A stretch of DNA of 64,000 bases from Bryoerythrophyllum caledonicum (lineage: Eukaryota > Streptophyta > Bryopsida > Pottiales > Pottiaceae). Each line of letters starts with the position of its first letter. Position 1 is the stretch's first letter. The notes under the pieces were generated by a model. It was not told the origin of the DNA, did not search any database, and saw only the letters and a list, made by a program, of their open reading frames with translations. The stretch lies in contig OZ020524.1 in assembly GCA_963971425.1 (NCBI GenBank), positions 21,443,022 to 21,507,021 on the forward strand, given 5' to 3'. Shown here in pieces: positions 1-11,848 of the stretch. The position numbers and the translations under genes are program-made.

Positions 1-943
1 AGCTTGATGCACGTGATGTCATGTGCGAGCTTGATGCATGTTGTCATGCTTTGTGATGAGGTTGACTTCTTTTTTCTGGTGATTAAGTCTTGATGCATCA
101 TCTCTTGATGTTGGTGATGTGGGCTGCGCCATCCCTTTATCTTGTTGGCCTTGTCCTTATGAGTCTGACACCCTCTCAAACATTGGTATATTACTTTGAA
201 AATATATAACTAATATATATCTTATTAGAAAATTGTGAAATTACTTGCCGTAAGATCGTAATACTAAATATAATCAATATAGTCTCATTATTGTGCATTC
301 CTCCAAATATGCACACTACTTATTTGGTGATAATAGGTTTGATTATATTAGAGGACCATTCATCCATGACTATGATGACACTCTGATGTAGGTCCTTCGG
401 CTCAAGATTCTTCAAGTAACATCTTTCATCTGGAGATCATTTCAATATCTGAACCTTATCATGTTCAAATACAACACAATACGTGTAGAATACTGTGGCC
501 ACGAGTGGCACCTTTTGACGTTAAAAAGGTTGACCTATTAACGCCCAAGTGGACCTCGAGGCTTGTGAGAATGTACAATTGGAATTGATTATGTAGAACA
601 TCTTTTATACAACAGATACATTTTATCCCGACTACAATTCTTGAAAAACAGTGTAGTTCGCCAATGCAAGCATCGGTTGGAGATCAGAGAGAGATCTATT
701 GGAAAGCTAACAACTTGCCCACTGAAGACCGCGACTACAAGTGCCAATTGTCAAAAAAATTAAAACACCAAGATCACCAAAATTGATCCTTCGAAGGCCT
801 CGTAGGCATTAGAGGGTGAATGGCTCAAGCAAGACACTTCCACATAGTAGCACATTGGTTTCTTCTCCCATGTTCTTTTATGAGGGGTGATAAGAATTGA
901 ATTTGGTCCCGGAACCCAAGTTTGCTAAACAAAATCCCACAAC
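1..943. other. AT-rich intergenic DNA, no gene seen
   Basis: No reading frame with coding character. Positions 392-495 match, in inverted orientation, segments near 20385-20485 and 20785-20860 and, in the same orientation, 8150-8210, so this is one member of a short dispersed repeat family. Confidence 0.5.
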
Positions 944-1537
944 CACTACACAAAACATCGCATTTAGAGTATGGTTGCGAATAGTGTACTTACTTTCATA
1001 CACTATTTGTGAATAAGCTCATAATTAGTGTAAGGTGCCAACATCATTTATGAAACCCTCAATCAATCACCTACGGGTTGTCAAAGCCTTTATTCTCCCC
1101 ATTGACTCCTCTTTATTCCCAAGTCTATTTACAAGCAGAATCATTGAATGACCATAATTTCCTGCAATTCTGTCCAAATCAAACATATGAATTTTTTTTA
1201 CATCTACAGAAAATGTAGATGTCAAAAACACCTCATATGCCCAATTCAGAGATGTTATGAGTGAGATACGGCCTCGAGAAGTTTCTAGGCAAGATACCTT
1301 GCAGTTTACAGCAGCACGCTTTCCATACACTAAATGTACACATGTAAGAAAAATATGCTTCAAATCTTTATTGGAATTTGTATATAGTGTATTATTTCAG
1401 ATTTAGTGTATTGTTGTGTCACTACACTAATTGTAATCTTACATTTAGTATATAGGTTTGTATTTAGTGTGCAATATACTAAATGCGATGTTTAGTGTAC
1501 AAAGCCTTGAAATAGCAATTTTAGGGATTTGTAGTAG
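944..1537. repeat. Palindromic, CACTA-like non-autonomous element
   Basis: The left end begins CACTACA and carries an arm at 951-970 (core ACATCGCATTTAG). An inverted copy of that arm lies at 1477-1500 (core CTAAATGCGATGT). The reverse complement of the right end reads CTACTACAAA. Between 1380 and 1500 short TTAGTGTA-type motifs recur in both orientations, as in subterminal repeats of CACTA elements. The inside holds no transposase. CACTA membership is an inference; the inverted arms are directly visible. Confidence 0.45.
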
Positions 1538-1601
1538 CAGACATGAACAATGTTCTCCAACCCAAAAATGGGTCATGGACAAAGCTTGATGGGATACTTC
1601 A

Positions 1602-2130
1602 ACCTTTTAGTGCCCAAGAGATGTCTTTGGATGTCTGAAATCTCAATTTGTATGAAATCTTTGAAAAATTAGATTGTGAAAATTGAAGTTCAAATTTGTA
1701 TACACATATTAAGTACACTCTGCAAAAATCAAATCACAATTTTGAGTTATAGAAATCATCCAAAAGCTAGGAATACATTGCAAAGTACACAAACAAAAAT
1801 TATGAATACCTATGCATACAATACCACATACTATTTTATATTTCATACACATGCAAAATGATTTTGGTCTTAAACTTTGATTGAAACTTGTCTTTAAGAT
1901 ATTCTTCATTGTTTTGTGATTGTTAATCTCTCTCATTGCATTGAGAACTTCATCTTACATTGTATAAGTTTTGGAACATTTCCATATACAACTATGTAGG
2001 TAGAAGTTGAAAATTTAAAAAACATGCACAAATGTTTAATTCACATATGAAATGTCAATGAAAATCTATTAACCTAGTGCACACATGAACCTCTTTCATC
2101 CAAATCCGTTTTTTTCTCGCAAATTTTTGG
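1602..2130 (+). repeat. Dispersed repeat family 1, copy A (diverged)
   Basis: Starts at a CTTTTAGTGCCCAAGAGA motif and runs colinearly with copies at 20936-21620 and 28910-29590. Shared landmarks include the TTTCATACACATGCAAAATG segment and the following TTTTGGTCTT. This copy is the most diverged and shortest. No coding capacity is evident, and inverted termini were not seen. Confidence 0.7.
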
Positions 2131-2270
2131 ATCATCAATTATGTGTTTGCTCAAATATAGATTGAAGGGTAATTGTGCTCTTCTACATATATCCCTATGA
2201 TTTAATTACACTCCCAAAATAGACATGAAGTGGGACAAGGTATTGCGCTTGGACATAGCCTTAAGAGACT

Positions 2271-2308
2271 GCCCTTGCCCCGTCGGGGACAATGGGAGTT
2301 CTACTAGT
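2271..2308 (+). other. Helitron-like 3' terminus candidate
   Basis: A short hairpin (TTGCCCCGTCGGGGACAA, arms around GTC) is followed about a dozen bases later by CTAG and then T. This is the layout of Helitron 3' ends (hairpin, then CTRR, inserted before T). A related segment starting GCCCTTGCCCCGTC occurs at 39425. No Rep/helicase gene is present, so it would be a non-autonomous copy. Confidence 0.3.
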
Positions 2309-2309
2309 T

Positions 2310-4652
2310 ATAAATATTATAATGTTTGATTATACTCTACCGTACTTAGTTTTGTTGACCATGAAATACGAAGAGGATTTCCCAAGACGTAGATCTAATT
2401 AGATCCCCTGCAACTCAAAAATTATTCACCACTTAATTAGATACATTTAATATTTCATATTTTGAGGTTAAGAACTTAAGGTTCATTTACTTGTTACTTT
2501 TACTATGTTTAATTTTTAAATGTAATTTTGAATTTTTTGAATGAATATTTCTTTTCAAAATTTTTAATGATTATTTATTTTCAATTCTTTTGAATGGTTT
2601 TTTTTTAATTCAAGATTATTTCTTTTGAATGATTGATTTTTTTGAATGATTAATTTAAATTGACCAATGATCCTATTGACCAAAGTGATTAACTCAAATG
2701 ACCCTAAATTTGTAATACTAAGCATGATGAAATGAAATGACCAATCCAATGACCAATAAAATGAACCTTAAAATTTGCAATGATTGAATCTAAAGATGCA
2801 AAAGCCATAGTACCAAGTTTTAAATGGCATACACTTGCATGAAAACAAATATTCAATCAAAACTTAACATGCATGTGTTTGATGTCACATGCTAATAAAA
2901 AGTACAATAATCAATGCTACATTTTGATGAACATTATGGCAAAAGTATGTCCCTAAAAAGTAGGTTCAATTTAAAAAACTTTTAACAATATACGCATCAC
3001 TCAATCTTAAATAACAGACTTCAATTTTTTTAATAATGTACAAATCACCCAATCTTAAATAATAAACTCCATACATATGTATCGATTTCTTCTTTACATT
3101 AAACTAATGGTAGTGCCATTACTACAGGCCATTGATTCCATACATTTATTCGTCCATTGTACATTTTAAAGGTAAAATAAGTTTCACCAGGGTTTTCAAT
3201 GAGATTCTGATTGAATGTGCTAAATTAAAATCCGCATCGTAAAACTTTCAAATGATAGGCCGAGTTCATTTTGGATGGATATTAGCCCATGTATTGATAA
3301 TTATGTGAATATTGAGGCTCTCTTACTCTCATGCTTTTCAGCTGCCACCGCTTTCAGAATTACTTACAGCAATACAACAAAGTATTACCTTTTCTGGATC
3401 TCTTTTCACCAACAACCCATAAGAGATGTCAAAATTGATTCATTCCAAATACAAATCTGGACAGACAGAACTTGAAGCATGCATACTACTACTGAGAGAA
3501 TATCATCTAAATTGTACATGCTAGTAAAGTAGCAAGAGCTTCATCCTTTTTTTTCTTGAAATAACTCAATTAACACCATCCTCGTACTACATCCAAACAC
3601 TGAATATAAAGTGAATTCATAATTGATGTGGATCGCCCACACTGATTTCCATAAGCACATGCATGTCAAAATTTGATTGGCTATTAATTTTCAAGCAAGT
3701 GTGTGTATGTCGCTAATTGGATGTAAATTTCCAAATAGTGTAGAAACTCAAACTACTCCAATCCACACTAATTCACTGTTTGGTGTAGTGAATCATCCTC
3801 CATACACTAAACACAATCTCACAAGTGCAGACTACGCCCAAACGCCGACATGCTAATTAACCCCTAAAGTCGAAATCGACCAGAATGTGGTCGATCTGAC
3901 TCTGGTCAGGCTCTCAGTTACTAAATTTAGATCGTATGAAGTTCAACTTTTGGAAGGTTGTACAGTTTTCCCATACCCTTAAAATGACACCATTCATGCT
4001 TCAAAATTCCTGGTACTTTAGGAGATATTCACGGTCAAAGTTTGAAAACACTGTTAGGGCATGCTGAAATCTGCCCAAAACTGCGGTACATGCTCATTTA
4101 TTCTCAAAATCTGCCCAAAATCAATTAGATCGCAGTAACTTCAAAAATTCACCAAAAATTGAGATTTTACTTTTTTCCGAATTTTGTTTTTCGTACATGT
4201 AAAAGAGGTAGTAAATCATGATCTCACCGTTTGGATTTTCAATCCACTAATTTTTTACATGCCTTTTTAATTGTTGAAAATGGGCATTTGTATTTGTATT
4301 TCAGCATACCTCCATGTGAAAAATTAAGCATTTCTTTAGGTTTTATAGGTCCTATGAGGGTAAAAATTATATGGACATATTCCTTACTCACATAGGAACA
4401 AGAATTTGAAGAGCCTCATGTCAAATTTCCTTTCAAAAATGGTTTTTTTGGCCCCCAAAACATTAGTTTTCCATTCTACAACAAGGAAAAAATCTTTTTT
4501 TTCAACTTTGAACATTACGATCTCACAAATGGTGAGGAATTTGAATCTAAGATTCGGTATGCATGTACATGTACAAGTTAGGTACTAGATCTTACGGTTA
4601 CTTACTCAAAAATTTGTCAAAAGTTAAAAATTTTCACCTTGCATTGAAAGAG
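2310..4652. other. AT-rich intergenic DNA
   Basis: No supported gene. Around 3715-3840 there are short inverted motifs of the type TAGTGTAG / CACACTAA / ACACTAAAC, similar in style to the palindromic element at 944-1537, suggesting another decayed copy. Confidence 0.4.
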
Positions 4653-4800
4653 GGCAGTTTTGAGGGTTTTTGGCAGTTTTGAGGGTTTTTGGCAGTTTTG
4701 AGGGTTTTTGGCAGTTTTGAGGGTTTTTGGCAGTTTTGAGGGTTTTTGGCAGTTTTGAGGGTTTTTGGCAGTTTTGAGGGTTTTTGGCAGTTTTGAGGGC
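4653..4800. repeat. 19-bp minisatellite, about 7.8 copies
   Basis: The unit GGCAGTTTTGAGGGTTTTT begins at 4653 and repeats every 19 bases at 4672, 4691, 4710, 4729, 4748, 4767 and 4786; the last copy is partial. The copies are essentially identical, which implies recent expansion. Because 3 x 19 = 57, the array stays open in several frames and creates spurious repetitive ORFs on the minus strand. Confidence 0.95.
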
Positions 4801-5922
4801 TATCGACTTTAGGGGTTGAGAAATGCAAGTCCATCCCCCAAAACTGAAGGGCTTCAAATTCAAAGACCCTTGCAACTTATTTTCCGACAGCTAAAAATAC
4901 ATTGCAAAACTCTAAGGTCCACCTCAACCTTTAAAAACCAGCAATTATGACCCACAATTCAACCTGACTCTTTCAAGACAAGGCAACTCAATTTGGATAA
5001 CTATAGCTATTTCCAAAGAGTAAGAACAAATGCCTCGTCCACATCAATCCTCGTGTGTTGTTGATAATACAAAATCCTAGGATTATCATTCTACAGTCCC
5101 CTTCAATAAAGTTACATACTAGAGATAAACGTAAACGATCCACGATGCGGATGCTGTGTTTGTCCTATATCTTGTGAATTTTAAGATAGACGTAATTGCT
5201 TCCCCTGACAAACCGGCGCTTAAAAGTGAGGGCGGTGAATGTGGAAGGGGCTTGATTTAGAGGCGCAGAATAATACTGAAGCTTGAATTAGAGGCACTGA
5301 TTATCTTTTCGTGATCCACGTGATCTTGCTCCACAAGAAACGAACACGGCGTGAAGTTTCTAGCCGCTCGGTTTAGGGACCACAAGCCAACCCGTTCCCT
5401 ATTCTACGCAACTGCCATCAAACCTAGGCCTTAACTCCCAGACCCTGGAAAACTTTCTGGATTTGTAACTCACCTTGTCTTTTTTTTAGCACAAATGAGA
5501 GCACGCTAAACCTAGAGCATACCCTGGGTTCAGAGGAGATTCGGCATGGAGATGCTGAGTTTTGGTTCGTTTACGTTCATCTCTACTCTTACTAGAACAT
5601 GACACCCATAGTTTAAGCATGGACAACTTTGAGAGAATCTCTCACATTGAACATAGTGTGCATTACACCCAAAATTGGCATAGCTCTCTGTCTAGTCACC
5701 TACCAAACCCTGACTTACAGTAAACACATTCATTTGGTTAGCCTTAGATCTAAGCGCCTCCGCTGCCCTTTGGCTATCACCTTCACCTTGTTGTATTTAA
5801 GGGCTTGCCCTTTCTGCAGACAACAGCTTCTCTATTGCACAACCTCTCATGTGTCCACCTTCGTCTTTCCGGATTCCAGATGCAACTGAATTGAACTGTG
5901 AAAGATGTGCAAGAGAAGCTAC

Positions 5923-7508
5923 TCACATGATCGGGAAGCGCTTGAGGTTGCGAGCAGGAGGAGTTTGCACCTGGGGCTTGTTCCTGTTGATGCAGTAGAT
6001 TTCCGTGAAGGAGATGCGGAGCTTCGGGTTGAGTTTGCGGAGGGCGCTGTTGGGGATGGACAGCCAGTTGTGGAGGAGCATGCGGTCTTCGAGGTCCGGG
6101 TTGTCGAACTTGTTCTTGTTGTGCTTGCACTCGTTGACGAAGAAGCGGCCCAAGTAGTTGGAGAGCTGGATGGCGAGGTCGCTGCGCTCGATGCGCCACG
6201 CCGGGTTCCACTCCCACGGCGCCTTCTCCGGGTGCCACTGCGTGGCGTACAGCGGCCACGTTTTGCCCTCCACGGTGGAGACGAACGGCTTCCCGTTGCG
6301 GTCGAGGTCCACGGAGAGCACGTTCATGTGCTCGCTCAGGGGCGTGTTGTTGCGGAACGAGTCCGGGTTGATGCCGAGCCCGTGGTTGTTGAACGCCAGG
6401 CGGCCCAAGGGCGAGGCCACCTCCGCGAAGAGCTCGTCGCTCATGGAGCGGAACAGGCGGCTGTCCCACGCGGGCGCCGTGAGGCCCAGGTTGATCGCGT
6501 AATTCTCCGCGTCGAACGCCTCCACAATCTTGCCCTCACCGTCCTCGGCGATCAGCTGCAGCAGGCGCTCGAACCCGAGGCACGTCCCCCACAGCGGGTA
6601 GTAGTTCCCGCGGCTGTTCTCGCGGATCACGTACCGCAACACGTACTCCGTCGCGCGTCTGCGAACAATCGGAAAACCAAATGATGAGAAATCACTCGCT
6701 GGAGAGAAAAAGAAGAAAATCAATACGTGACCTATGCTCAGATTCTCAGGGCTTCTTCTTATAGATACCGTGTCGCGCGCGTGCAACGAAAACAAAAAAA
6801 AATCGTGCACTGTACCAGAGAATAGCATTATTCATCATCAGAGCGAGCGCGACGAGCTCGAAAACGACGAATGTCGTTCTATGGCCACAAATTTGTTCAC
6901 AACGTCATCAATGTCTTCTTACAGACGCTGTCTCGCGCGTCTGCAACAAGAACAAAATCATGTACACCAGCCGATGGCATAACTCGCCATCGGAGCGCGC
7001 ACGAAAGATAAAAACAATAAACATGTTCGTTCTACGGCCAGAGATTAGGTAACAGCATCAGCATCACGCTTCTCACAGAGACCCGTCTGGTACAGCGCTC
7101 ACTCGAAAGATAAACATGATCCACCGCGAGGTCGAGCCGTAAAATTCCTTACAGATACTGCGTTCCCGTCTTGGCCTCGGTGTGCGGGTTGAAGTCGACA
7201 TTGCCGCCGGTCCAGAACACGCCATTGACGCGGCTCAGCACAAAATCGAGCTCCTCCGGGCTGGAGTCGTAGAAGATAGGCACCACGCGCGCGCCGCCGG
7301 CCTGCAGCCACCGCGCATTCGACGTGACCACCACCTGGTCGCCGTACTGCATGCACCGCGCCTCCGGCAACGTCAACACTCCGATCACCGGAGGATGCGT
7401 CGCAACCTCCTCGCCCCGGATCGACAACACCGGCCCCGCGGCCCCCACAACAAGCAGCCCGTGCCACAAGACTAGCGCCGTGAGCGCGAGCAACATCGCC
7501 ATCACCAT
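5923..7508 (-). CDS. GGH: Gamma-glutamyl hydrolase (folylpolyglutamate hydrolase)
   Basis: Predicted to remove gamma-linked glutamates from folylpolyglutamates. In plants this is a vacuolar or extracellular enzyme of folate turnover. Two exons: 7508-7153 and 6658-5923, joined by a 494-bp GT-AG intron; together they encode 363 residues in one closed frame. A hydrophobic N-terminal signal peptide covers roughly residues 1-24. The class I glutamine amidotransferase-like fold shows the nucleophile elbow WGTCLGFE with Cys145 and the partner His261 in TQWHPEK. The length is somewhat above the usual 320-350, owing to a basic C-terminal tail ending RNLKRFPIM. The start is the first Met of a typical signal peptide. 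The intron contains degenerate duplications of its own splice-site regions (see separate entry). Identification is firm; the exact start is likely. Confidence 0.93.
6740..7152 (-). repeat. Tandem duplications inside the GGH intron, with a potential 18-nt microexon
   Basis: The intron contains roughly 160-bp imperfect repeats starting near 6753, 6914 and 7070 on the plus strand. Each carries a TTCTTA(C/T)AGA...CTGTCTCGCGCG-like core resembling the true exon 1 end and exon 2 start. In the middle copy, read on the minus strand, 6940-6923 is an 18-nt block flanked by TTGCAG and GTAAGAAG. It begins ACGCGCGA like real exon 2 and ends CGTCT. Its inclusion would add six residues and keep the frame. 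Use as an exon is unproven. Confidence 0.55.
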
Positions 7509-8315
7509 CGACGAGGCAGCAACAACAGTGACGACGTTCTAGAAATTATCATGAAGCAGCTTCCGCTTCATGACAACTACGAGATGTGAGAATGTGAGCT
7601 GCAGTGAGACGGTTTTAAACGGAGTCATGAAGATATTGCGAAGAATGTTCTATAACTGCGCCTGGGTTTCTCCGCCTCCCACTCGCAATGAAACAGTTCC
7701 TTAATGATATTTTAAACTTTTTTGACTTTTTCTTTTTCTGTTCGGTTGGAACAAAGTCCGAAGAGAAAAGGGTTGCAGCGCTTCAGTGTTTCATGATTGT
7801 CTTGTGAATCATAATATCTCAATCAAATGAAAGGTGCACGTCGTAGTAGGTCCGATGTCGTTAATTGTTGGCACCAGATCAAGACTAATTGTTTCGACTT
7901 GCGAATAGCATGTTTTTAGAATGAAACTCATCAGGTTACGAGTTTTGAGTGTCCACATAAAGTTTGAGTTCGTTGACGAGGACCAGGATTTTTCTATGCT
8001 GCCTGCTGCAATTCTGTCGAGCGCTCCCATCACCGCAAGTATTATTAGACCATGAAAATAGGCACCACTGAATATCTAAACATTTACGAAATGTAAACCT
8101 GAATGCGCATCAGAGTCGCTAAAATGTATTTGAAATTTAGCAAGACATGCACCTTTGGATTGAAGATTCTTCAAACAAAATCTTTCATTTGGAGGTCATT
8201 GCAAATGTGGCTTCTCAGACCTCTAAGGGTTAACCAAAGGCACCGCTGAAGAGATTATCTTCGTCCTCACTGCACAGTAAGTATTTGGATCTTATCCATT
8301 CCAACTCGATATTTC
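7509..8315. other. Promoter/intergenic region of GGH
   Basis: AT-rich upstream DNA of the minus-strand hydrolase gene. Positions 8150-8210 belong to dispersed repeat family 2. No confident TATA box or other gene was identified. Confidence 0.4.
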
Positions 8316-8980
8316 ATGGCCAACAGTGCACTTTTTGAAATTTCTCCGGATGATCATGTTTCGGGGATGAGATGGCTTGGGATGAATATGGACGCTGCGG
8401 GGGACTTGGTGCATTTATGCATTGAGGACAAGGCACACTTGCGACAGTTTACTCAGTTCTTTCTGAGGCTTGACATGGGCCGTCCAGTTCTGGAATATAA
8501 CCTGGCATCAGATGCTGATGCGTTTGTACGTGTTGTTTCGACCGAGAGCTTTCTTTTTTACAAGTGCTTGTGCATAATTCAGTTTTCTCCCTCAAGTTAC
8601 ACCTCAGTGCGAATTTGCTCTAGCATGCTGAAAGTTATCACGCTGTAGAACATGCCATACTTTTCTGTAGAATTTTTTGAGTGGCATGATGTAACCTTGA
8701 GTAAGCAGAAAGTAAATGCACACTGATTAGAATTTTTGGTGTGGCTCTCAGCTCAGAGGCAGCTGTGGCATTCTCTGGGGTTTGGCTTCTAACATGGGTT
8801 TAGCTACCAACCCGGTTGAAATTCAGAAAATTGGCTGAGGAATTTAGCACTACATTTCAGATATCCTTTGCAGACATCTTTACAAATTTCAACACTTCAT
8901 TCAAGTGCGAGGCCAAAAACTGGATTCTCAATTCCATCAACTACACAATCTGGGACAACGCTACAGGTCACCTAGAGTGA
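8316..8980 (+). CDS. Hypothetical two-exon protein (106 aa)
   Basis: I do not recognise this protein. A first exon 8316-8529 begins MANSALFEISPDDHVSG and has coding-like composition up to a GTGTTG donor. A second exon 8874-8980 follows a TTTGCAG acceptor and ends CLEAR in-frame as ...NATGHLE then TGA. The two parts join in frame and give 106 residues. No signal peptide, membrane segment or known motif is seen. Without splicing, the frame would run on to 8648. It could be a fragment of a larger gene or a spurious call; the donor choice was made so that the frame closes. Confidence 0.3.
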
Positions 8981-9240
8981 GTTCTACATGTTAGGTACAA
9001 TACCCTCAATGTCGAATTTCTACAAACTTCTTATGAAATCGAGCCCTATAAAAAGTGAGTAAGCCGAATTGTTGACCGACCTGCCAAATGGAAAAAAGAC
9101 AGGGAAAATTCAGCACTTCACCATCTGCAGGAGATGTAACTCAGCAAGACCCAAAAATTTCACCTAGATTTGACATCATTCTTAGCCTGAGAGTTGAAAT
9201 CCTAAGAAATATTTTCACGTTATTCCGATCACTAAAAACT

Positions 9241-11848
9241 TCAAGGAGTAGGAAATTCTCCTAGTTCTCTGCCAAATATGGACGGTGGCAGCGACTCAAG
9301 GACGGGATTGCTTGTCAGCCCTCCCAGCAAGTTCAACGAAGGCATGCCCAACCCACCTATCTCACAGCTGTGTCGTCCTGACGCTCCCGGACTCGGCAAC
9401 GAAGGTCCGTCCAGATCTGAACCAGCGCCCCCCGGATGAGTAGCGCTCCAATAGGCTCCTCCAGGACCTCGAGGTCTGAACCCGCCTCCGATGTTGCCAA
9501 GTCCTGGAAAGCGGTCATAATCTCCTCCAATCACGCCGGGGAACAGAGGCGTGATGGGAGGCGGTCTCATCAACAGCGACGATGGGAAAGCCTCGTTTCG
9601 CAGCTGCCTTTCCGCCTCCCTCCTCTCCTCTTCTCGCCGTCTTCTCCGAGACAACTCGCGAGCAAAAGCCGCTTTCCAGCCACGGCCTCCCGGGGCTCGG
9701 TCCGCATCAGAAGATAATCCGAACTCCTCCTTGAAACGAGCCTTCCATAACTCCTCATTTGCAGCCAGGAACTTGAGCTCCGAACACACGCAACAGATGG
9801 TGGCGAGTGCTGCTGCTGGGAGATTCTCCAGCACCTTAATCTTGAGCTCCGTGGGCAGCAGCAAGAGCGAAGCAGGGGGTTGCAGCCCTGCCTTCTCGCA
9901 CATGCACGTGAGAAGGGGCAGGGACAGGTTGTCTTTCACCTGCTGCCACAGCTCGAATACGTTGCAAAACATCTCGACTTTGTTCGGCAGCACCGATTTC
10001 TCTGCTCTGGTCTGATAATCCATGAGCGTTGCGTCCTGTTTCCCACCAGGCTCGCCAACATTTGCCAACACCTGTGGACGTCTCAAAGAGCAATGGAACA
10101 GTCAGAATATGAAACAACGAAACAAGAAGAATTTTATGCAATCAGAAAGTCAGGATCCGAAACAGCGAAACAATTGCAATTTAATGAGACGTATGAACAC
10201 AAAAAACAGCAACAGAATCCGAGATTCATCGGAAACCCTTATAATTCACCTTGAGAGCATCGCCTGATCCATTATCTTCCACCACGAAATCTTTTAGGAG
10301 ATACCGTGGCACAGGCAAACTCAGCCTGTAAATTTCAGAGCCTTGTCCGCCAGTGACAACGCCGTACACCACAAGCGCATTGCCAATAACCTGGCACCGC
10401 AGAAGCGCATCGCCGACATGAGCCGAGGTCGGCGCGCCCGCCGATGCAGCCCGGATGATTTCCGGAAGAGTGTACGTCAGGTTCACGAGGCCCCCCTTCC
10501 CGCTCCAATCCGCCGGCAGCCCGCACCTGTCCGACGAGCCCACCACGCCCATGGGCTGCTGCAGCACGAAACCCGTCTCCAGCATCACGGCGTGGACGGC
10601 AAGAACCAGCACCGCTTGCCGCTCCTTAACTTTCTCGTACTCGATCAAGAGCACCCGCTGCAGGAGATCCGGGAGCGAGGAATACGTCTTCTCGTGTGAG
10701 CTAGTAAGAGATTGCAACAGCCCATGCTCGTCTTCCTCGATCTCCATTTCCACCACTCCGCTTCCTGAGGCGCACTCCATCTTGCCCTTCCCTTTCTCGC
10801 TCTCTGACACGCGTGAGCAAGATGCTGAGTCGCCGGACGTTGATCTGAAATCCTCAGGACCGGGCGAGATTGTGGTCCTTTCCAATGCGGCGGCAGCACA
10901 AAGCTCCCGGCGCAAGCTCACAGGATCCACACTACTTTTGCCCTTGTCATGTGCATCGCTAGGACTCTCTAGATTCGAGCTCCTACTCGCAGTGCTCGGC
11001 GGAGTCGATGATGGTGTTGCATTCCTCGTGGCGGCACTTAAACTCGCAGCCTGTGCAGCAAACAACATGAGCACTTCCAGATTATCACCACCACAACAGC
11101 ATGTTAGACTATGGAAGATGCCCTCCTTAATTGTCACGTCAGTGTTGGTCACCAACATGCCAATGTTCGTTCTCAGCATTACAACAACATTCGACGATTA
11201 CACTCGAACGGCAATCAACACTAAACCCTAGAAGAGGTGGACAGCAGAATTCAAGGCTGTCTCAAAACAGAAGTAAGCGATCAGATTAAAAAGAGCCAGG
11301 AAAGTTTCCAATTCACATCATTTCTGACACGCTTCTTGGATTCAACAAGGGCAAAAGAGAAAGGAAAGTATCCGGTTCATATAATTCTGACATGTTTCTC
11401 AAACTCAAAGAGAGAAAAAGAGTCAGAAAAGTATCCGGTTTATATAAATCCTAGCATGATTTCAAAGCAGCACTCAAATCTTCATCCATGTTGAACCTCG
11501 CGGTAACGTTAAATTGCGTCCTACTAGCGCTCTCGCACAGAAAAAACAACCCAGCACTGGTAACGAGATCGAGAAGCTGAGCCGACTTACCGCAAAATTT
11601 GCAACTCCTGCGCAAGGGATATAAAATAGCAGATCTCCGCTAATCACACCGAAAGTGGACAGAAGAACGCCAGACGGCCCACTGATCGTATCCTTCTTGT
11701 TCAACGACACGTCAAACGCCGAAGTCGGTTCGCCAATTTGCACCGCGATGGCGTCCTTGAGCGCTTGCAGCGTGCACGGCTGCGGCAGTTGTACTCGCAG
11801 CGTCGGCCCTCCACTCGCCGCCCTTACCCGCACCTTCAAAGTAGCCAT
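9241..11848 (-). CDS. SKIP22-like F-box protein (FBXO7/PI31-like domain layout)
   Basis: Likely the substrate-recognition subunit of an SCF ubiquitin ligase. Exons 11848-11591, 11050-10250 and 10071-9241, all in phase 0, give 629 residues. The N-terminus (1-86) is a ubiquitin-like segment (MATLKVRVRA...). A Ser-rich acidic linker follows, then a domain with PI31/FP-type features (about residues 180-350, SLPDLLQRVLLIEYEKVKERQ through SEIYRLSLPVPRYLLKDFVV). The F-box lies at about 421-466 (LLLLPTELKIKVLENLP ... NEELWKARF). The C-terminal tail is Arg, Pro and Gly rich, as in PI31 and FBXO7. The order UBL, FP domain, F-box, Pro/Gly tail matches plant SKIP22. Exon 2 follows a TTTGCTGCACAG acceptor. 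Confidence 0.85.

Noticed and set aside
4624..4875. Repetitive minus-strand ORFs (KLPKTLKTAKNPQNCQ type)
   Set aside because: They are the 19-bp minisatellite read through in different frames; a repeat whose unit is not a multiple of three keeps frames open by chance.
5905..6684. 259-codon plus-strand ORF over the hydrolase gene
   Set aside because: Antisense shadow of GC-rich GGH exon 2; His/Val/Arg-rich composition without a family match, while the minus-strand frame has clear catalytic motifs.
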